Positions 51,837-61,390 are shown, numbered from the stretch's first letter. The stretch: 64,000 bases of DNA from Mycobacterium sp. (GCF_019247635.1 NZ_JAFBAR010000128.1:105294-169293); one strand, 5' to 3'. Notes: generated by a model from the letters alone, not told the origin. Translations and numbers: made by a program.

Positions 51837-53093
51837 ATGAGCATGGCCGTTGATGTGGCTTCGCGGTGCTCGCGGGCTGGTGCCCAGGCGCTGCGGCACG
51901 GAGCGCACCTGGCGGCTGACGCCAGAGATACCTGCCGAGCCGGAGCCGTGCTGCTGCGCGGCTCCCCGTTCGCAGTGGGTTGGGTCGCGGGCTGGCTGGC
52001 CACGGAGTTTCCCCCACACGTGGTGACCGGGCACGCGTTGTCCCGGGTGTCGCCGCCGTCGATCAACCGGGTCGGTACCACCTGGGCGGCACAACGGGCC
52101 GACCAAGCGCTCACCGCCGCGCTACAAGACTCCTTTGGGCCGAATTTCCGCGATCTGGTGTCCCATCCGAGCAGCGATCCGACCGTTGTTGCCCGCCGTG
52201 GCGGGCTTCTGCCCAAGCCTGGGCCGCACAGCCGCTACGCCGCGCAGACCTCCGACATTTCCTACGGCCCGTACCGCCCGGCACATTTGCTGGACATCTG
52301 GCGTCGCCCCGACTTGGCGCCGGGCTGCCGGGCGCCGGTGCTGATCCAAGTCCCCGGCGGCGCGTGGGCCCTCAACGGCAAGCGTCCCCAGGCGTACACG
52401 CTGATGAGCCGCATGGTGGAACTCGGCTGGATCTGTGTGTCGATCAACTACAGCAAGAGCCCGCGCTGCGCGTTTCCGACGCACCTCATCGACGTGAAGC
52501 GGGCGATCGCGTGGGTCCGCGAGAACATCACCGACTACGGCGGTGACCCCGATTTCATCGCCATCACCGGCGGCTCGGCGGGCGCCCACCTGGCGTCGTT
52601 GGCGGCGCTCACGCCCAACGACGCAGCGTTTCAGCCCGGCTTCGAAGACGCGGACACAACCGTGCAGGCCGTGGCGCCGTACTACGGCGTCTACGACTTC
52701 ACCGACTTCGACAACATGCACGAGATGATGCTGCCGTTCCTCGAGCATTTCGTGCTCAAAGCCCGCTACGCGGACGACCCGGAGCGGTTCACGGCCGCGT
52801 CGCCGATCTCCTACGTACACAGCGAGGCTCCGCCCTTCTTCGTGCTGCACGGTGAGAAGGACGAACTGGTTCCCAGCGGCCAGGCCCGGTCGTTCTGCGC
52901 GGCGCTGCGGCAGGCCGGAGCCACGGTGTCCTACGCCGAACTCGCCAATGCGCACCACGCGTTCGACATCACCCCGACGGTCCGGTCTCGGCTGGCCGCC
53001 AATGCCGTCGCCGACTTCCTGGGTGTGATCTACGGGCGGCGGGACAGCTCGCTGCCGCATTCGTTCTCCCTGTCCGCGACGTCTGCCAGTTGA
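51837..53093 (+). CDS. lipQ: Carboxylesterase LipQ
   Basis: 418 aa from the ATG at 51837 with GAGGGG upstream. Alpha/beta-hydrolase of the hormone-sensitive lipase type: oxyanion VPGGAWALNGKRPQAY, nucleophile motif TGGSAGAHLA, Asp in HGEKDELVPS and His in ANAHHAFD. The N-terminal 130 residues hold hydrophobic helices (AVGWVAGWLATEF). Positional counterpart of M. tuberculosis Rv2485c, next to the same acyltransferase genes. Probably hydrolyses short- to medium-chain acyl esters. Confidence 0.92.
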   Translation: MSMAVDVASRCSRAGAQALRHGAHLAADARDTCRAGAVLLRGSPFAVGWVAGWLATEFPPHVVTGHALSRVSPPSINRVGTTWAAQRADQALTAALQDSFGPNFRDLVSHPSSDPTVVARRGGLLPKPGPHSRYAAQTSDISYGPYRPAHLLDIWRRPDLAPGCRAPVLIQVPGGAWALNGKRPQAYTLMSRMVELGWICVSINYSKSPRCAFPTHLIDVKRAIAWVRENITDYGGDPDFIAITGGSAGAHLASLAALTPNDAAFQPGFEDADTTVQAVAPYYGVYDFTDFDNMHEMMLPFLEHFVLKARYADDPERFTAASPISYVHSEAPPFFVLHGEKDELVPSGQARSFCAALRQAGATVSYAELANAHHAFDITPTVRSRLAANAVADFLGVIYGRRDSSLPHSFSLSATSAS

Positions 53094-53214
53094 TGGCCAG
53101 CGAAGGGCCGGCCGAGGCCAGCTGAGCAGGGGCCAGCCGCTTTCACCAGCGCGTCGACGCGACTAGCGTTGTGGTGGCAATTTCCCTTGGCGGGGATCTG
53201 AAGCGGGAGGCTTG

Positions 53215-54690
53215 ATGACGGAGTCGATCGAGGCCATGGGATTGTCCGATGAGCTCGGTCCCGTCGACTACCTACTGCATCGCGGAGAGGCGAATCCGCG
53301 AACCCGCTCGGGCATCATGGCGCTGGAACTGCTCGACACCACGCCGGACTGGGATCGGTTCCGCACCCGTTTCGAAAACGCCTCCCGGAAAGTCCTGCGG
53401 CTGCGACAGAAAGTTGTAGTGCCGACCCTGCCGACGGCGGCCCCGCGCTGGGTGGTCGATCCCGACTTCAACCTGGACTTCCATGTGCGCCGGGTACGCG
53501 TCTCCGAACCCGGCACGTTGCGTCAGGTGTTCGACCTGGCCGAGGTGATCCTGCAGTCGCCGCTGGACATCTCGCGACCGCTGTGGACGGTCACCCTGGT
53601 CGAGGGCCTCGCCGACGACAAGGCCGCGGCGCTGCTGCACCTCAGCCATGCCGTCACCGACGGCGTGGGCAGCGTCGAGATGTTCGCCGAAATCTACGAC
53701 CTCGAGCGCGATCCACCAGCGAGACCGCTACCCCCGCAACCGATCCCACAGGATCTGACCCCGAACGACTTGATGCGGCAGGGCCTCAACCGGCTGCCGC
53801 TCGCGCTCGTCGGCGGTGTCCTGGGCGCGGTGTCCGGGGCGGTGTCGATGGCCGGGCGGGCGATCCTGGATCCGGTGTCCACGGTGTCGGGAATCCTGGG
53901 CTACGCCACCTCGGGCGTGCGGGTGATGAACCGGGCCGCCGAGCCGTCGCCGCTGCTGCGTCGGCGCAGCCTGGCCACCCGCACCGAGGCGATCGACATC
54001 CCGTTGTCCGATCTGCACAAGGCGGCGAAGGCGGGCGGAGGATCGATCAACGACGCCTACCTCGCCGGCCTGTGCGGCGCCTTGCGGCGCTATCACGAGG
54101 CCCTCGGTGTGCCGATCAGCACGCTGCCGATGGCGGTGCCGGTGAATCTGCGCGCCGAAGGCGACGCGGCGGGCGGCAATCAGTTCACCGGCGTCAACCT
54201 GGCCGCGCCCATAGGGACCATCGATCCGGTGGGCCGAATGAAAAAGGTCCGCGCCCAGATGACGCAGCGTCGCGACGAGCCCGCGATGAACATCATCGGA
54301 TCTTTTGCCCCGGTGCTCAGTGTGTTGCCGACAGCGGTGCTCGAAGGCATCACCGGCTCGGTGGTCGGCTCCGACGTCCAAGCCAGCAACGTCCCGGTGT
54401 ATCCCGGGGACACGTTCATCGCCGGCGCAAAAGTATTGCGGCAGTATGGGATAGGCCCGTTACCCGGCGTGGCGATGATGGTGGTGCTGATCTCCCGCGG
54501 TGGGTGGTGCACCATTACCGTGCGCTACGACCGGGCGTCGGTTCGCGAGGAAGCGTTATTCGCCCGATGTCTGCTGGAGGGATTCGACGAGATCCTGGCG
54601 CTGGCAGGGGATCCGGTACCGAACGCGGTGCCGGCATCGTTTAGCGCCGAGCCGGCCACGCCGGTGACCCGATCGGTGTCGGGTTCGTGA
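53215..54690 (+). CDS. WS/DGAT family acyltransferase (Rv2484c-type)
   Basis: 491 aa from the ATG at 53215 with GGGAGG 4 nt upstream. Wax-ester-synthase/diacylglycerol acyltransferase fold: N-terminal MGLSDELGPVDYLLHRGE, active-site region LLHLSHAVTDGVGSVEMF where the usual HHxxxDG reads SHAVTDG, and C-terminal PVNLRAEGDAAGGNQFTGVN with a long NVPVYPGD block. The missing first His is not the catalytic one. It may make triacylglycerol or a related ester. Its stop overlaps the plsC start by 4 nt. Confidence 0.9.
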   Translation: MTESIEAMGLSDELGPVDYLLHRGEANPRTRSGIMALELLDTTPDWDRFRTRFENASRKVLRLRQKVVVPTLPTAAPRWVVDPDFNLDFHVRRVRVSEPGTLRQVFDLAEVILQSPLDISRPLWTVTLVEGLADDKAAALLHLSHAVTDGVGSVEMFAEIYDLERDPPARPLPPQPIPQDLTPNDLMRQGLNRLPLALVGGVLGAVSGAVSMAGRAILDPVSTVSGILGYATSGVRVMNRAAEPSPLLRRRSLATRTEAIDIPLSDLHKAAKAGGGSINDAYLAGLCGALRRYHEALGVPISTLPMAVPVNLRAEGDAAGGNQFTGVNLAAPIGTIDPVGRMKKVRAQMTQRRDEPAMNIIGSFAPVLSVLPTAVLEGITGSVVGSDVQASNVPVYPGDTFIAGAKVLRQYGIGPLPGVAMMVVLISRGGWCTITVRYDRASVREEALFARCLLEGFDEILALAGDPVPNAVPASFSAEPATPVTRSVSGS

Positions 54691-56483
54691 GCGCCGCCAA
54701 AGCCGACGGGGCGAACAAGACGATCGATCTGCGGCTGCCCGGCTCGGTCGCCGAAATCCTGGCCAGCCCACCGGGTCCCAAGATCGGCGCGTTTTTCGAC
54801 CTCGACGGGACGCTCGTCGCCGGCTTTACCGCGGTCATCCTCACTCAGGAGCGGCTTCGACGCCGCGACATCGGGGTGGGCGAGTTGCTCAGCATGGTGC
54901 AGGCGGGGCTGAACCACACACTAGGACGGATCGAGTTCGAAGACCTTATCGGCAAGGCCTCCTCGGCGCTGCGTGGGCGGCTGCTGACCGACCTGGAGGA
55001 GATCGGCGAGCGGTTGTTCGCCCAGCGCATCGAGGGCCGCATCTACCCCGAGATGCGTGAACTCGTGCGGGCGCATGTGGCGCGCGGCCACACCGTCGTG
55101 CTCAGTTCGTCGGCGTTGACCATCCAGGTCAATCCGGTGGCCCGATTTCTCGGTATCACCAACATGCTCACGAACAAGTTCGAGACCAACGACGACGGGT
55201 TGCTCACCGGTGGCGTAATCAAGCCGATTCTATGGGGCCCGGGCAAAGCGTCTGCGGTGCAACGGTTTGCGGCCGAGCACAGCATCGACCTCAAGGACAG
55301 CTACTTCTATGCCGACGGTGACGAGGACGTCGCTCTGATGTACTTGGTCGGTAACCCGCGCCCGACGAACCCCGAAGGCAAGATGGCCGCCGTCGCCAAG
55401 CGGCGTGGCTGGCCGATCCTGAAATTCGACAGCCGCGGCGGTGTCGGCCTGCGCCGGCAGATCCGCACGCTTGCCGGCTTTTCCTCCATGTTTCCGGTGG
55501 CGGCGGGCGCGGTGGGCCTCGGTCTGCTCACGGGGAGCCGGCGGCGGGGCGTTAACTTCTTTACTTCCAACTATTCCCGCCTGTTGCTCGCTACCTGTGG
55601 CGTGCGCCTGAACGTCATCGGGAAAGAGAACCTGACCGCGCAGCGCCCGGCCGTCTTTATCTTCAACCACCGCAACCAGGTCGACCCGATCATCTCCGGA
55701 GCGCTGGTGGGCGACAACTGGGTTGGGGTGGGCAAGAAGGAACTGGAACGCGACCCGATCATGGGCACGATGGGCAAGATATTGGACAGCGTGTTCATCG
55801 ACCGGGACGATCCAGCCTCCGCTGTGGAGACGTTGCACACCGTGGAAGAGCGCGCCCGCAACGGGCTTTCCATCGTGATTGCCCCTGAGGGCACCCGGCT
55901 GGACACCACCGAGGTCGGCCCGTTCAAGAAGGGGCCGTTCCGGATGGCGATGGCCGTCGGCATTCCCGTCGTCCCGATCGTCATCCGCAACGCCGAGATC
56001 ATTGCCGCCCGCAACTCCACCACGTTGAATCCAGGCACCGTGGATGTCGTGGTATTTCCGCCGATTCCGGTGGACGACTGGACGCTTGACACGCTGCCGG
56101 AACGCATCGCCGAAGTGCGCCAACTTTATTTGGACACGCTGGCCGACTGGCCCGTCGACGAGCTTCCCGAGGCCGACCTGTACGCCGAGAAGAAAGCGGC
56201 GAAGAAGGTGCCTGCCAAGAAAGCGCCCGCCAAGAAGGTGCCTGCGAAGAAGGCCGCGGCGAAGAAGGCGCCCGCGAAGAAAGCGCCCGCGAAGAAGGCG
56301 CCCGCGAAGAAGGCCCCCGCGAAGAAGGTCCCTGCAAAGAAGGTCCCCGCGAAGAAGACTCCCGCGAAAATGGCTCCCGCGAAGGCGCCAGCGAAGGTCA
56401 AGGGTGAGGCCAATGCCAACCCGTCCGCATCCAAAGTTGGTGCAGCACAACGCGAAACCGTTCCGCCCCGAGGGCGACCGTGA
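54687..56483 (+). CDS. plsC: HAD-hydrolase/1-acylglycerol-3-phosphate acyltransferase fusion PlsC
   Basis: 598 aa from a GTG inside the previous stop (GTGA). The N-terminal HAD phosphatase domain has FFDLDGTLVAG (Asp38, Asp40) and SYFYADGDEDVALMYL. The C-terminal acyltransferase domain has FIFNHRNQVDP (His328-x4-Asp333) and IAPEGTRLDT, the PlsC signatures. After about residue 500 comes a Lys/Ala/Pro-rich tail of PAKK repeats. It acylates lysophosphatidic acid; the HAD domain may dephosphorylate a related lipid (Rv2483c). Overlaps plsB2 by 4 nt. Confidence 0.93.
   Translation: MSAAKADGANKTIDLRLPGSVAEILASPPGPKIGAFFDLDGTLVAGFTAVILTQERLRRRDIGVGELLSMVQAGLNHTLGRIEFEDLIGKASSALRGRLLTDLEEIGERLFAQRIEGRIYPEMRELVRAHVARGHTVVLSSSALTIQVNPVARFLGITNMLTNKFETNDDGLLTGGVIKPILWGPGKASAVQRFAAEHSIDLKDSYFYADGDEDVALMYLVGNPRPTNPEGKMAAVAKRRGWPILKFDSRGGVGLRRQIRTLAGFSSMFPVAAGAVGLGLLTGSRRRGVNFFTSNYSRLLLATCGVRLNVIGKENLTAQRPAVFIFNHRNQVDPIISGALVGDNWVGVGKKELERDPIMGTMGKILDSVFIDRDDPASAVETLHTVEERARNGLSIVIAPEGTRLDTTEVGPFKKGPFRMAMAVGIPVVPIVIRNAEIIAARNSTTLNPGTVDVVVFPPIPVDDWTLDTLPERIAEVRQLYLDTLADWPVDELPEADLYAEKKAAKKVPAKKAPAKKVPAKKAAAKKAPAKKAPAKKAPAKKAPAKKVPAKKVPAKKTPAKMAPAKAPAKVKGEANANPSASKVGAAQRETVPPRGRP
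56188..56398 (+). repeat. 15-bp tandem repeat encoding KKxPA in plsC
   Basis: About fourteen 15-bp units (gcgaagaaggcgccc-like) in frame encode repeated A/V-P-A-K-K. They make a strongly basic, histone-H1-like tail. The number of units probably varies between strains by slippage. Confidence 0.85.
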
Positions 56484-58843
56484 CCAAACCGACCGCGGAT
56501 ACCGGCGCAGTCCTCACGGCTGAAGACACGCTGGTGTTGGCGTACACGGACACTCCAGTCGAAATGGAGCTGGTCATGAAGTGGCTGGGCGGACAACGAG
56601 CCCGCAACCCGGAGGCCAAGTTCGACGTATCGAAGCTCCCGCCCGATACCGCGCCACCGGCGGCGCTGACCGCGCTCATCGAGCAGCTCGGCTCCGGTGA
56701 AGACCGGTCAATCGTGCCGGTGCAGGTGTTCTGGCTGCCCCCGGCGGATCGAGGCAAACTTGCCAAGGTGGCGGGGATGCTGCCCGGCCGCGACCCCTAC
56801 CACCCCAGCCAGCGGCAGCAGCGCAGCATCCTGCGCAACGACCCGCAGCGCGCCAAGGTGGTGGCCGGGGAGTCGGCCAAGGTGTCCGAGCTGCGCCAAC
56901 AGTGGCGCGACACCACCGTCGGCGAGGACGAGCGAGATTTCGCCCAGTTCGTGACGCGGCGGGCGATCCTTGCCCTGGCTCGCGCCGAGTACCGGATCCT
57001 GGGGCCCCAATACAAGTCGCCTCGGCTGGTGAAGCCAGAAATGTTGGCGTCGGCCCGATTTCGTGCCGGCCTGAAGCAGATCCCCGGTGCCACCCTCGAG
57101 GAGGCCGGCAAGATGCTCGACGAGCTTGCGACCGGATGGAGCCAGGTATCGGTGGACCTGATCTCCGTCCTCGGCAAGCTGCTGAGTCGCGGATTCGATC
57201 CCGAGTTCGATTACGACGAATACCAAATCGCGGCCATGCGTGCCGCGCTGGAGGCCCATCCGGCGGTCATGCTCTTTTCGCACCGGTCCTACATCGACGG
57301 TGCGGTAGTCCCGGTGGCCATGCAGGACAACCGGTTACCGCCCGTGCACATGTTCGGCGGCATCAACCTGTCCTTCGGTGTGATGGGCCCGCTGATGCGG
57401 CGTTCGGGGACGATCTTCATCCGGCGCAACATCGGCGACAACCCGCTGTACAAGTACGTGCTCAGGGAGTACGTCGGTTACATCGTCGAGAAGCGGTTCA
57501 ACCTGAGCTGGTCGATTGAGGGCACGCGGTCGCGCACCGGAAAGATGTTGCCGCCCAAGCTCGGTCTGATGAGTTACGTGGCGGACGCCTATCTGGACGG
57601 TCGTACCGACGACATTCTGCTGCAAGGGGTTTCGATCTGCTTCGACCAGTTGCACGAGATCGCCGAGTACGCCGCCTACGCGCGCGGCGGCGAAAAGACA
57701 CCCGAGGGCTTCAGCTGGCTGTACAACTTCATCAAGGCGCAGGGCGAACGCAACTACGGCAAGATCTACGTCCGCTTCCCCGAAGCCGTCTCGATGCGTC
57801 AGTACCTCGGTCCGCCGGGCGGCCCGCTGGCACGCGACCAGGACGCCAAACGGCTTGCGATGCAGAAGATGTCGTTCGAGGTCGCGTGGCGGATCCTGCA
57901 GGCGACACCGGTGACGGCGACAGGCCTGGTGTGCGCGCTGCTGCTGACCACACGCGGTGCGGCACTGACGCTCGACCAGTTGCACCACACGTTGCAGGAC
58001 TCGCTGGATTACCTGCAACGCAAGCAAACTCCGATGTCGACGAGCGGGCTGCGGCTGCGTTCGCGTGAAGGTGTACGGGCGGCCGTGGACGCATTGTCCA
58101 ACGGCCACCCGATTACTCGCGTCGACAGCGGCCGCGAACCGGTGTGGTACATCGCGCCCGACGACGAACACGCCGCCGCGTTCTACCGGAACTCGGTGAT
58201 ACACGCGTTCCTGGAGACCTCGATCGTCGAACTGGCGCTGGCCCATGCCAGGCGCGCCGACGGCGATCGGGTGGAGGCCTTCTGGGCACAGGCGTTGCGG
58301 TTGCGTGATCTGTTGAAGTTCGATTTCTACTTCGCGGATTCGGCGGCGTTTCGCGCCAACATCGCCGAAGAGATGGCTTGGCACCAAGATTGGGAAGCGC
58401 ACGTCGCCGCCGGCGGTGACGAGATCGAAGCGATACTGTACGCGAAGCGCCCGTTGATGTCGGATGCGATGCTGCGGGTGTTCTTCGAGGCGTACGAGAT
58501 TGTGGCCGACGTGTTGCGCGATGCGCCACCGGATATCGGCCAGAAGGAGCTCACCGACTTGGCGTTGGGGGTCGGCCGGCAATACGTGGCGCAGACACGG
58601 ATCCGCAGCAGCGAATCGGTGTCGACGCTGCTGTTCGCGACCGCGCGTCAAGTCGTGGCAGATCAGAATTTGTTGACGCCCGCGGCCGACCTAGCCGAAC
58701 GCCGGATCGCGTTTAGACGCGAATTACGCAACATCCTGCGTGATTTCGCTTATGTCGAGAAGGTCGCGCGCAACCAGTTCGTTGCCCGTGAATTCACCTG
58801 GCGCCAACGGCACCTGGGCGCCGGCGCAGACCAAGCGCAATAG
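56480..58843 (+). CDS. plsB2: Glycerol-3-phosphate acyltransferase PlsB2
   Basis: 787 aa, the usual length for the mycobacterial PlsB2 (Rv2482c). Acyltransferase motif I LFSHRSYIDG (His268-x4-Asp273), motif II GTIFIRRN-like GTIFIRRNIGDN, motif III WSIEGTRSRTGKMLPPKLG and motif IV ICFDQLHEI. The first step of phospholipid and triacylglycerol synthesis, acylating glycerol-3-phosphate at the membrane; PlsC performs the next step, and the genes overlap (GTGA). Confidence 0.94.
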   Translation: MTKPTADTGAVLTAEDTLVLAYTDTPVEMELVMKWLGGQRARNPEAKFDVSKLPPDTAPPAALTALIEQLGSGEDRSIVPVQVFWLPPADRGKLAKVAGMLPGRDPYHPSQRQQRSILRNDPQRAKVVAGESAKVSELRQQWRDTTVGEDERDFAQFVTRRAILALARAEYRILGPQYKSPRLVKPEMLASARFRAGLKQIPGATLEEAGKMLDELATGWSQVSVDLISVLGKLLSRGFDPEFDYDEYQIAAMRAALEAHPAVMLFSHRSYIDGAVVPVAMQDNRLPPVHMFGGINLSFGVMGPLMRRSGTIFIRRNIGDNPLYKYVLREYVGYIVEKRFNLSWSIEGTRSRTGKMLPPKLGLMSYVADAYLDGRTDDILLQGVSICFDQLHEIAEYAAYARGGEKTPEGFSWLYNFIKAQGERNYGKIYVRFPEAVSMRQYLGPPGGPLARDQDAKRLAMQKMSFEVAWRILQATPVTATGLVCALLLTTRGAALTLDQLHHTLQDSLDYLQRKQTPMSTSGLRLRSREGVRAAVDALSNGHPITRVDSGREPVWYIAPDDEHAAAFYRNSVIHAFLETSIVELALAHARRADGDRVEAFWAQALRLRDLLKFDFYFADSAAFRANIAEEMAWHQDWEAHVAAGGDEIEAILYAKRPLMSDAMLRVFFEAYEIVADVLRDAPPDIGQKELTDLALGVGRQYVAQTRIRSSESVSTLLFATARQVVADQNLLTPAADLAERRIAFRRELRNILRDFAYVEKVARNQFVAREFTWRQRHLGAGADQAQ

Positions 58844-58871
58844 TCTCTACGCCCGCCCATACTCTGGGTAC

Positions 58872-60896
58872 ATGACGGATGCCCGCCCGGCCGGTAAGCC
58901 CGCTGTGGTGTGGCCGGTACTCGCTGGCGTCGTCGTGCTGGCAGGCTGCACCGCGGCCGGAATTGGGGCGTTGTCGCTGGCGGACGCGCTGACGGCCACC
59001 GGGCTCCCCAATCCCGGTCCGGTGACCACTTTCGGCTTGCCCTTCGTCCGTGCCGCCGGGGAGATCGGCGCTGTGCTGGCCGTCGGTTCGTTCATGTTCG
59101 CGGCCTTCCTGGTGCCCCCGCAACGCTCCGGGGTGCTCGACGTCGGCGGCTACCGCGCGCTGCGGTTGGGCACGGTGGCATCGGGGGTGTGGGCGGTGTG
59201 CTCGGCCCTGCTGGTGCCCCTGACCATTTCCGATGTGTCCGGCCACCCGGTGGTCGAAAACCTCAACCCGGCGACCGTCTGGTCGTTGGCCGGCCTGATC
59301 AACACCGCCGACGCCTGGCGTTGGACGGCGGCCCTGGCCACCGCGGTGACGCTGGCGAGTCTGGCGGTCCTGCGCTGGTCTTGGGCGCCGGCGCTGCTGG
59401 CCGGGTCGCTGGTGACTCTGGTTCCGCTCGGGTTGACCGGTCACTCGTCGGCGGGCGGTGCGCATGACCTGGCCACCAACAGCCTGCTGATCCACCTCGT
59501 CGCGGCCAGCCTGTGGGCCGGGGGTCTGCTTGCCCTCCTGGCCCACGCCCTGCGCGGCGGTGACCACACCGAACTGGCCGCGCGGCGGTTCTCGGCGATC
59601 GCATTGTGGTGCTGGATCGCGATGGCGCTCAGCGGCGGCGTCAACGCCCTCGTGCGGGTGCTTCCCTCGGACCTGCTGACCACCGGCTACGGACGCCTGG
59701 TGGTGGCCAAGTTCGTTGCCCTGTGCGCGCTGGGAATCCTCGGCTGGCGCCAGCGACGCTCCGGAGTTGCTGCGCTGCAAGCAGATCCGCACGCCCGCCG
59801 ACCGCTGCTCCGGTTGGCGTTTATCGAGGCGGCGATCTTCAGCCTCACCTTCGGTATCGCCGTCGGGCTGGGCCGCACACCACCGCCGCCACCCCCGACC
59901 CGGCTGCCGTCGATCCCCGAAGCCGAGATCGGCTACGACTTCGACGGGCCCCCCACCCTGGCGCGCATCCTGTTCGACTGGCGCTTTGACCTGATCTTCG
60001 GCACCACGGCCATCGTGCTGGCCGCACTGTATGTCGCCGCTCTGCTGCGGCTGCGTCACCGTGGTGATGCCTGGCCGCCGGGCAGGACGCTCGCGTGGCT
60101 GCTCGGCTGCCTTGCCCTGTTGTTCGTGACGTCCTCCGGGGTGGGCCGCTACATGCCGGCGATGTTCAGCATGCACATGGCCGCGCACATGGGGTTGTCG
60201 ATGCTGGTGCCCATCCTGTTGGTACTCGGCGCGCCGGTCAGCCTGGCGCTGCGGGCGTTGCCTGCCGCCGGCCGTCAAGATCCGCCGGGCATGCGCGAAT
60301 GGCTGTTGGCCGCGCTACACAGTCGGGTCTCGCGGATCCTGACCAACCCGATCGTGGCCACCTTCCTGTTCGTGGCAGGCTTCTACGGCTTGTACTTCGG
60401 CAGCATTTTCGACGACGCGGTGGGCAGCCACGCCGGACACCTCGCGATGAACGTGCATTTTCTGGTCAGCGGCTATCTGTTCTATTGGGTGGTGATCGGC
60501 GTCGACCCGACGCCACGGCCGATCCCCCCGCTGGCCAAGGTCGCTGTGGTGTTCGCGTCCCTGCCCATGCACGCGTTCTTCGGCGTGGAGCTGATGAGCA
60601 CCCGAAGAGTGCTGGGCGCCGCCTACTACCGGTCGTTGGGCCTGAGTTGGCACACCGATCTGCTGGGTGATCAGCGATTGGGGGGTGGAATCGCTTGGGC
60701 AGCAGGGGAATTGCCGTTGGTGATCGTGATGCTGGCGTTGCTGGTGCAGTGGGCGCGCAGCGACGCCAGGACCGCGCGGCGGTTGGACCGTGCGGCCGAC
60801 CGCGACGACGACGCGGAGTTGGCCGCCTACAACGCGATGCTGGCCCAGATGGCGGGCCGTGACGCTGCTGGGCGAAGTCGGGATCCGCGAGCGTAA
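58872..60896 (+). CDS. CopD-CtaG fusion membrane protein
   Basis: 674 aa from the ATG at 58872; the longer frame runs into plsB2. The N-terminal half (about 1-360) is a CopD-type copper-transport domain with GHSSAGGAHDLATNSLLIHL. The C-terminal half (about 380-650) is a Caa3/CtaG domain with MPAMFSMHMAAHMGLSMLVP, GSHAGHLAMNVHFLVSGYLF and repeated His-Met pairs that suit copper. About 17 membrane helices. Resembles M. tuberculosis Rv0102. It probably supplies copper for cytochrome oxidase. The TAA stop lies inside the left arm of repeat copy D. Confidence 0.88.
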   Translation: MTDARPAGKPAVVWPVLAGVVVLAGCTAAGIGALSLADALTATGLPNPGPVTTFGLPFVRAAGEIGAVLAVGSFMFAAFLVPPQRSGVLDVGGYRALRLGTVASGVWAVCSALLVPLTISDVSGHPVVENLNPATVWSLAGLINTADAWRWTAALATAVTLASLAVLRWSWAPALLAGSLVTLVPLGLTGHSSAGGAHDLATNSLLIHLVAASLWAGGLLALLAHALRGGDHTELAARRFSAIALWCWIAMALSGGVNALVRVLPSDLLTTGYGRLVVAKFVALCALGILGWRQRRSGVAALQADPHARRPLLRLAFIEAAIFSLTFGIAVGLGRTPPPPPPTRLPSIPEAEIGYDFDGPPTLARILFDWRFDLIFGTTAIVLAALYVAALLRLRHRGDAWPPGRTLAWLLGCLALLFVTSSGVGRYMPAMFSMHMAAHMGLSMLVPILLVLGAPVSLALRALPAAGRQDPPGMREWLLAALHSRVSRILTNPIVATFLFVAGFYGLYFGSIFDDAVGSHAGHLAMNVHFLVSGYLFYWVVIGVDPTPRPIPPLAKVAVVFASLPMHAFFGVELMSTRRVLGAAYYRSLGLSWHTDLLGDQRLGGGIAWAAGELPLVIVMLALLVQWARSDARTARRLDRAADRDDDAELAAYNAMLAQMAGRDAAGRSRDPRA

Positions 60897-60943
60897 CGTC
60901 ACAGCCAATTCCAGCGCGGATTTTCGCAGGGACGTTACGCTCG
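60888..60943. repeat. Intergenic inverted-repeat element, copy D (GTAACG subtype)
   Basis: Perfect 13-bp arms CGAGCGTAACGTC (60888-60900) and GACGTTACGCTCG (60931-60943) around 30 nt. The left arm contains the TAA stop of the CopD-CtaG gene, and the GGGAGG ribosome-binding site of arr starts directly after the right arm. Same family as copies B and C. Confidence 0.82.
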
Positions 60944-60958
60944 GGGAGGTGTCTCCAA

Positions 60959-61390
60959 GTGGTGACGAGAACGCCGAAACCTTTTGAGATGCACGAGTCG
61001 GGTGTGTTTCTGCACGGCACCAAGGCCGACCTTTCGGTGGGCGACCTACTAGTGCCTGGGCGCCACTCGAACTACGGCGCAGAACGTCTCTCCAACCACG
61101 TTTACGTGACCCAAACATTAGATGCCGCAGCGTGGGGAGCCGAACTGGCTAACGGCGAGGGCCGGTGTCGCATCTACATCGTGGAACCCGAAGGGGCACT
61201 GGAGGACGACCCGAACGTGACGGACAAGAAGTTTCCCGGGAATCCGACCCGCTCCTACCGCACTCGGCAGCCCGTGAAAATTGTTGGTGAGATCAAGGAC
61301 TGGACGGGGCACTCACCCAGCCAGCTGCAAACCATGCGAAACCGCTTGGCTGACCTCAAGCGCCGGGGACTCGCCGTCATCTACGACTAG
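60959..61390 (+). CDS. arr: NAD+-rifamycin ADP-ribosyltransferase Arr
   Basis: 143 aa from a GTG at 60959 with GGGGAGG upstream. The sequence matches the Arr family closely: FEMHESGVFLHGTKADLSVG, NHVYVTQTLDAAAWGAELA, the acidic RCRIYIVEPEG and EDDPNVTDKKFPGNPTRSYR. Arr enzymes transfer ADP-ribose from NAD+ to the 23-OH of rifampicin and inactivate it; M. smegmatis Arr is the reference. M. tuberculosis lacks arr. It starts about 60 nt after the CopD-CtaG stop, with repeat copy D between. Confidence 0.93.
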   Translation: MVTRTPKPFEMHESGVFLHGTKADLSVGDLLVPGRHSNYGAERLSNHVYVTQTLDAAAWGAELANGEGRCRIYIVEPEGALEDDPNVTDKKFPGNPTRSYRTRQPVKIVGEIKDWTGHSPSQLQTMRNRLADLKRRGLAVIYD

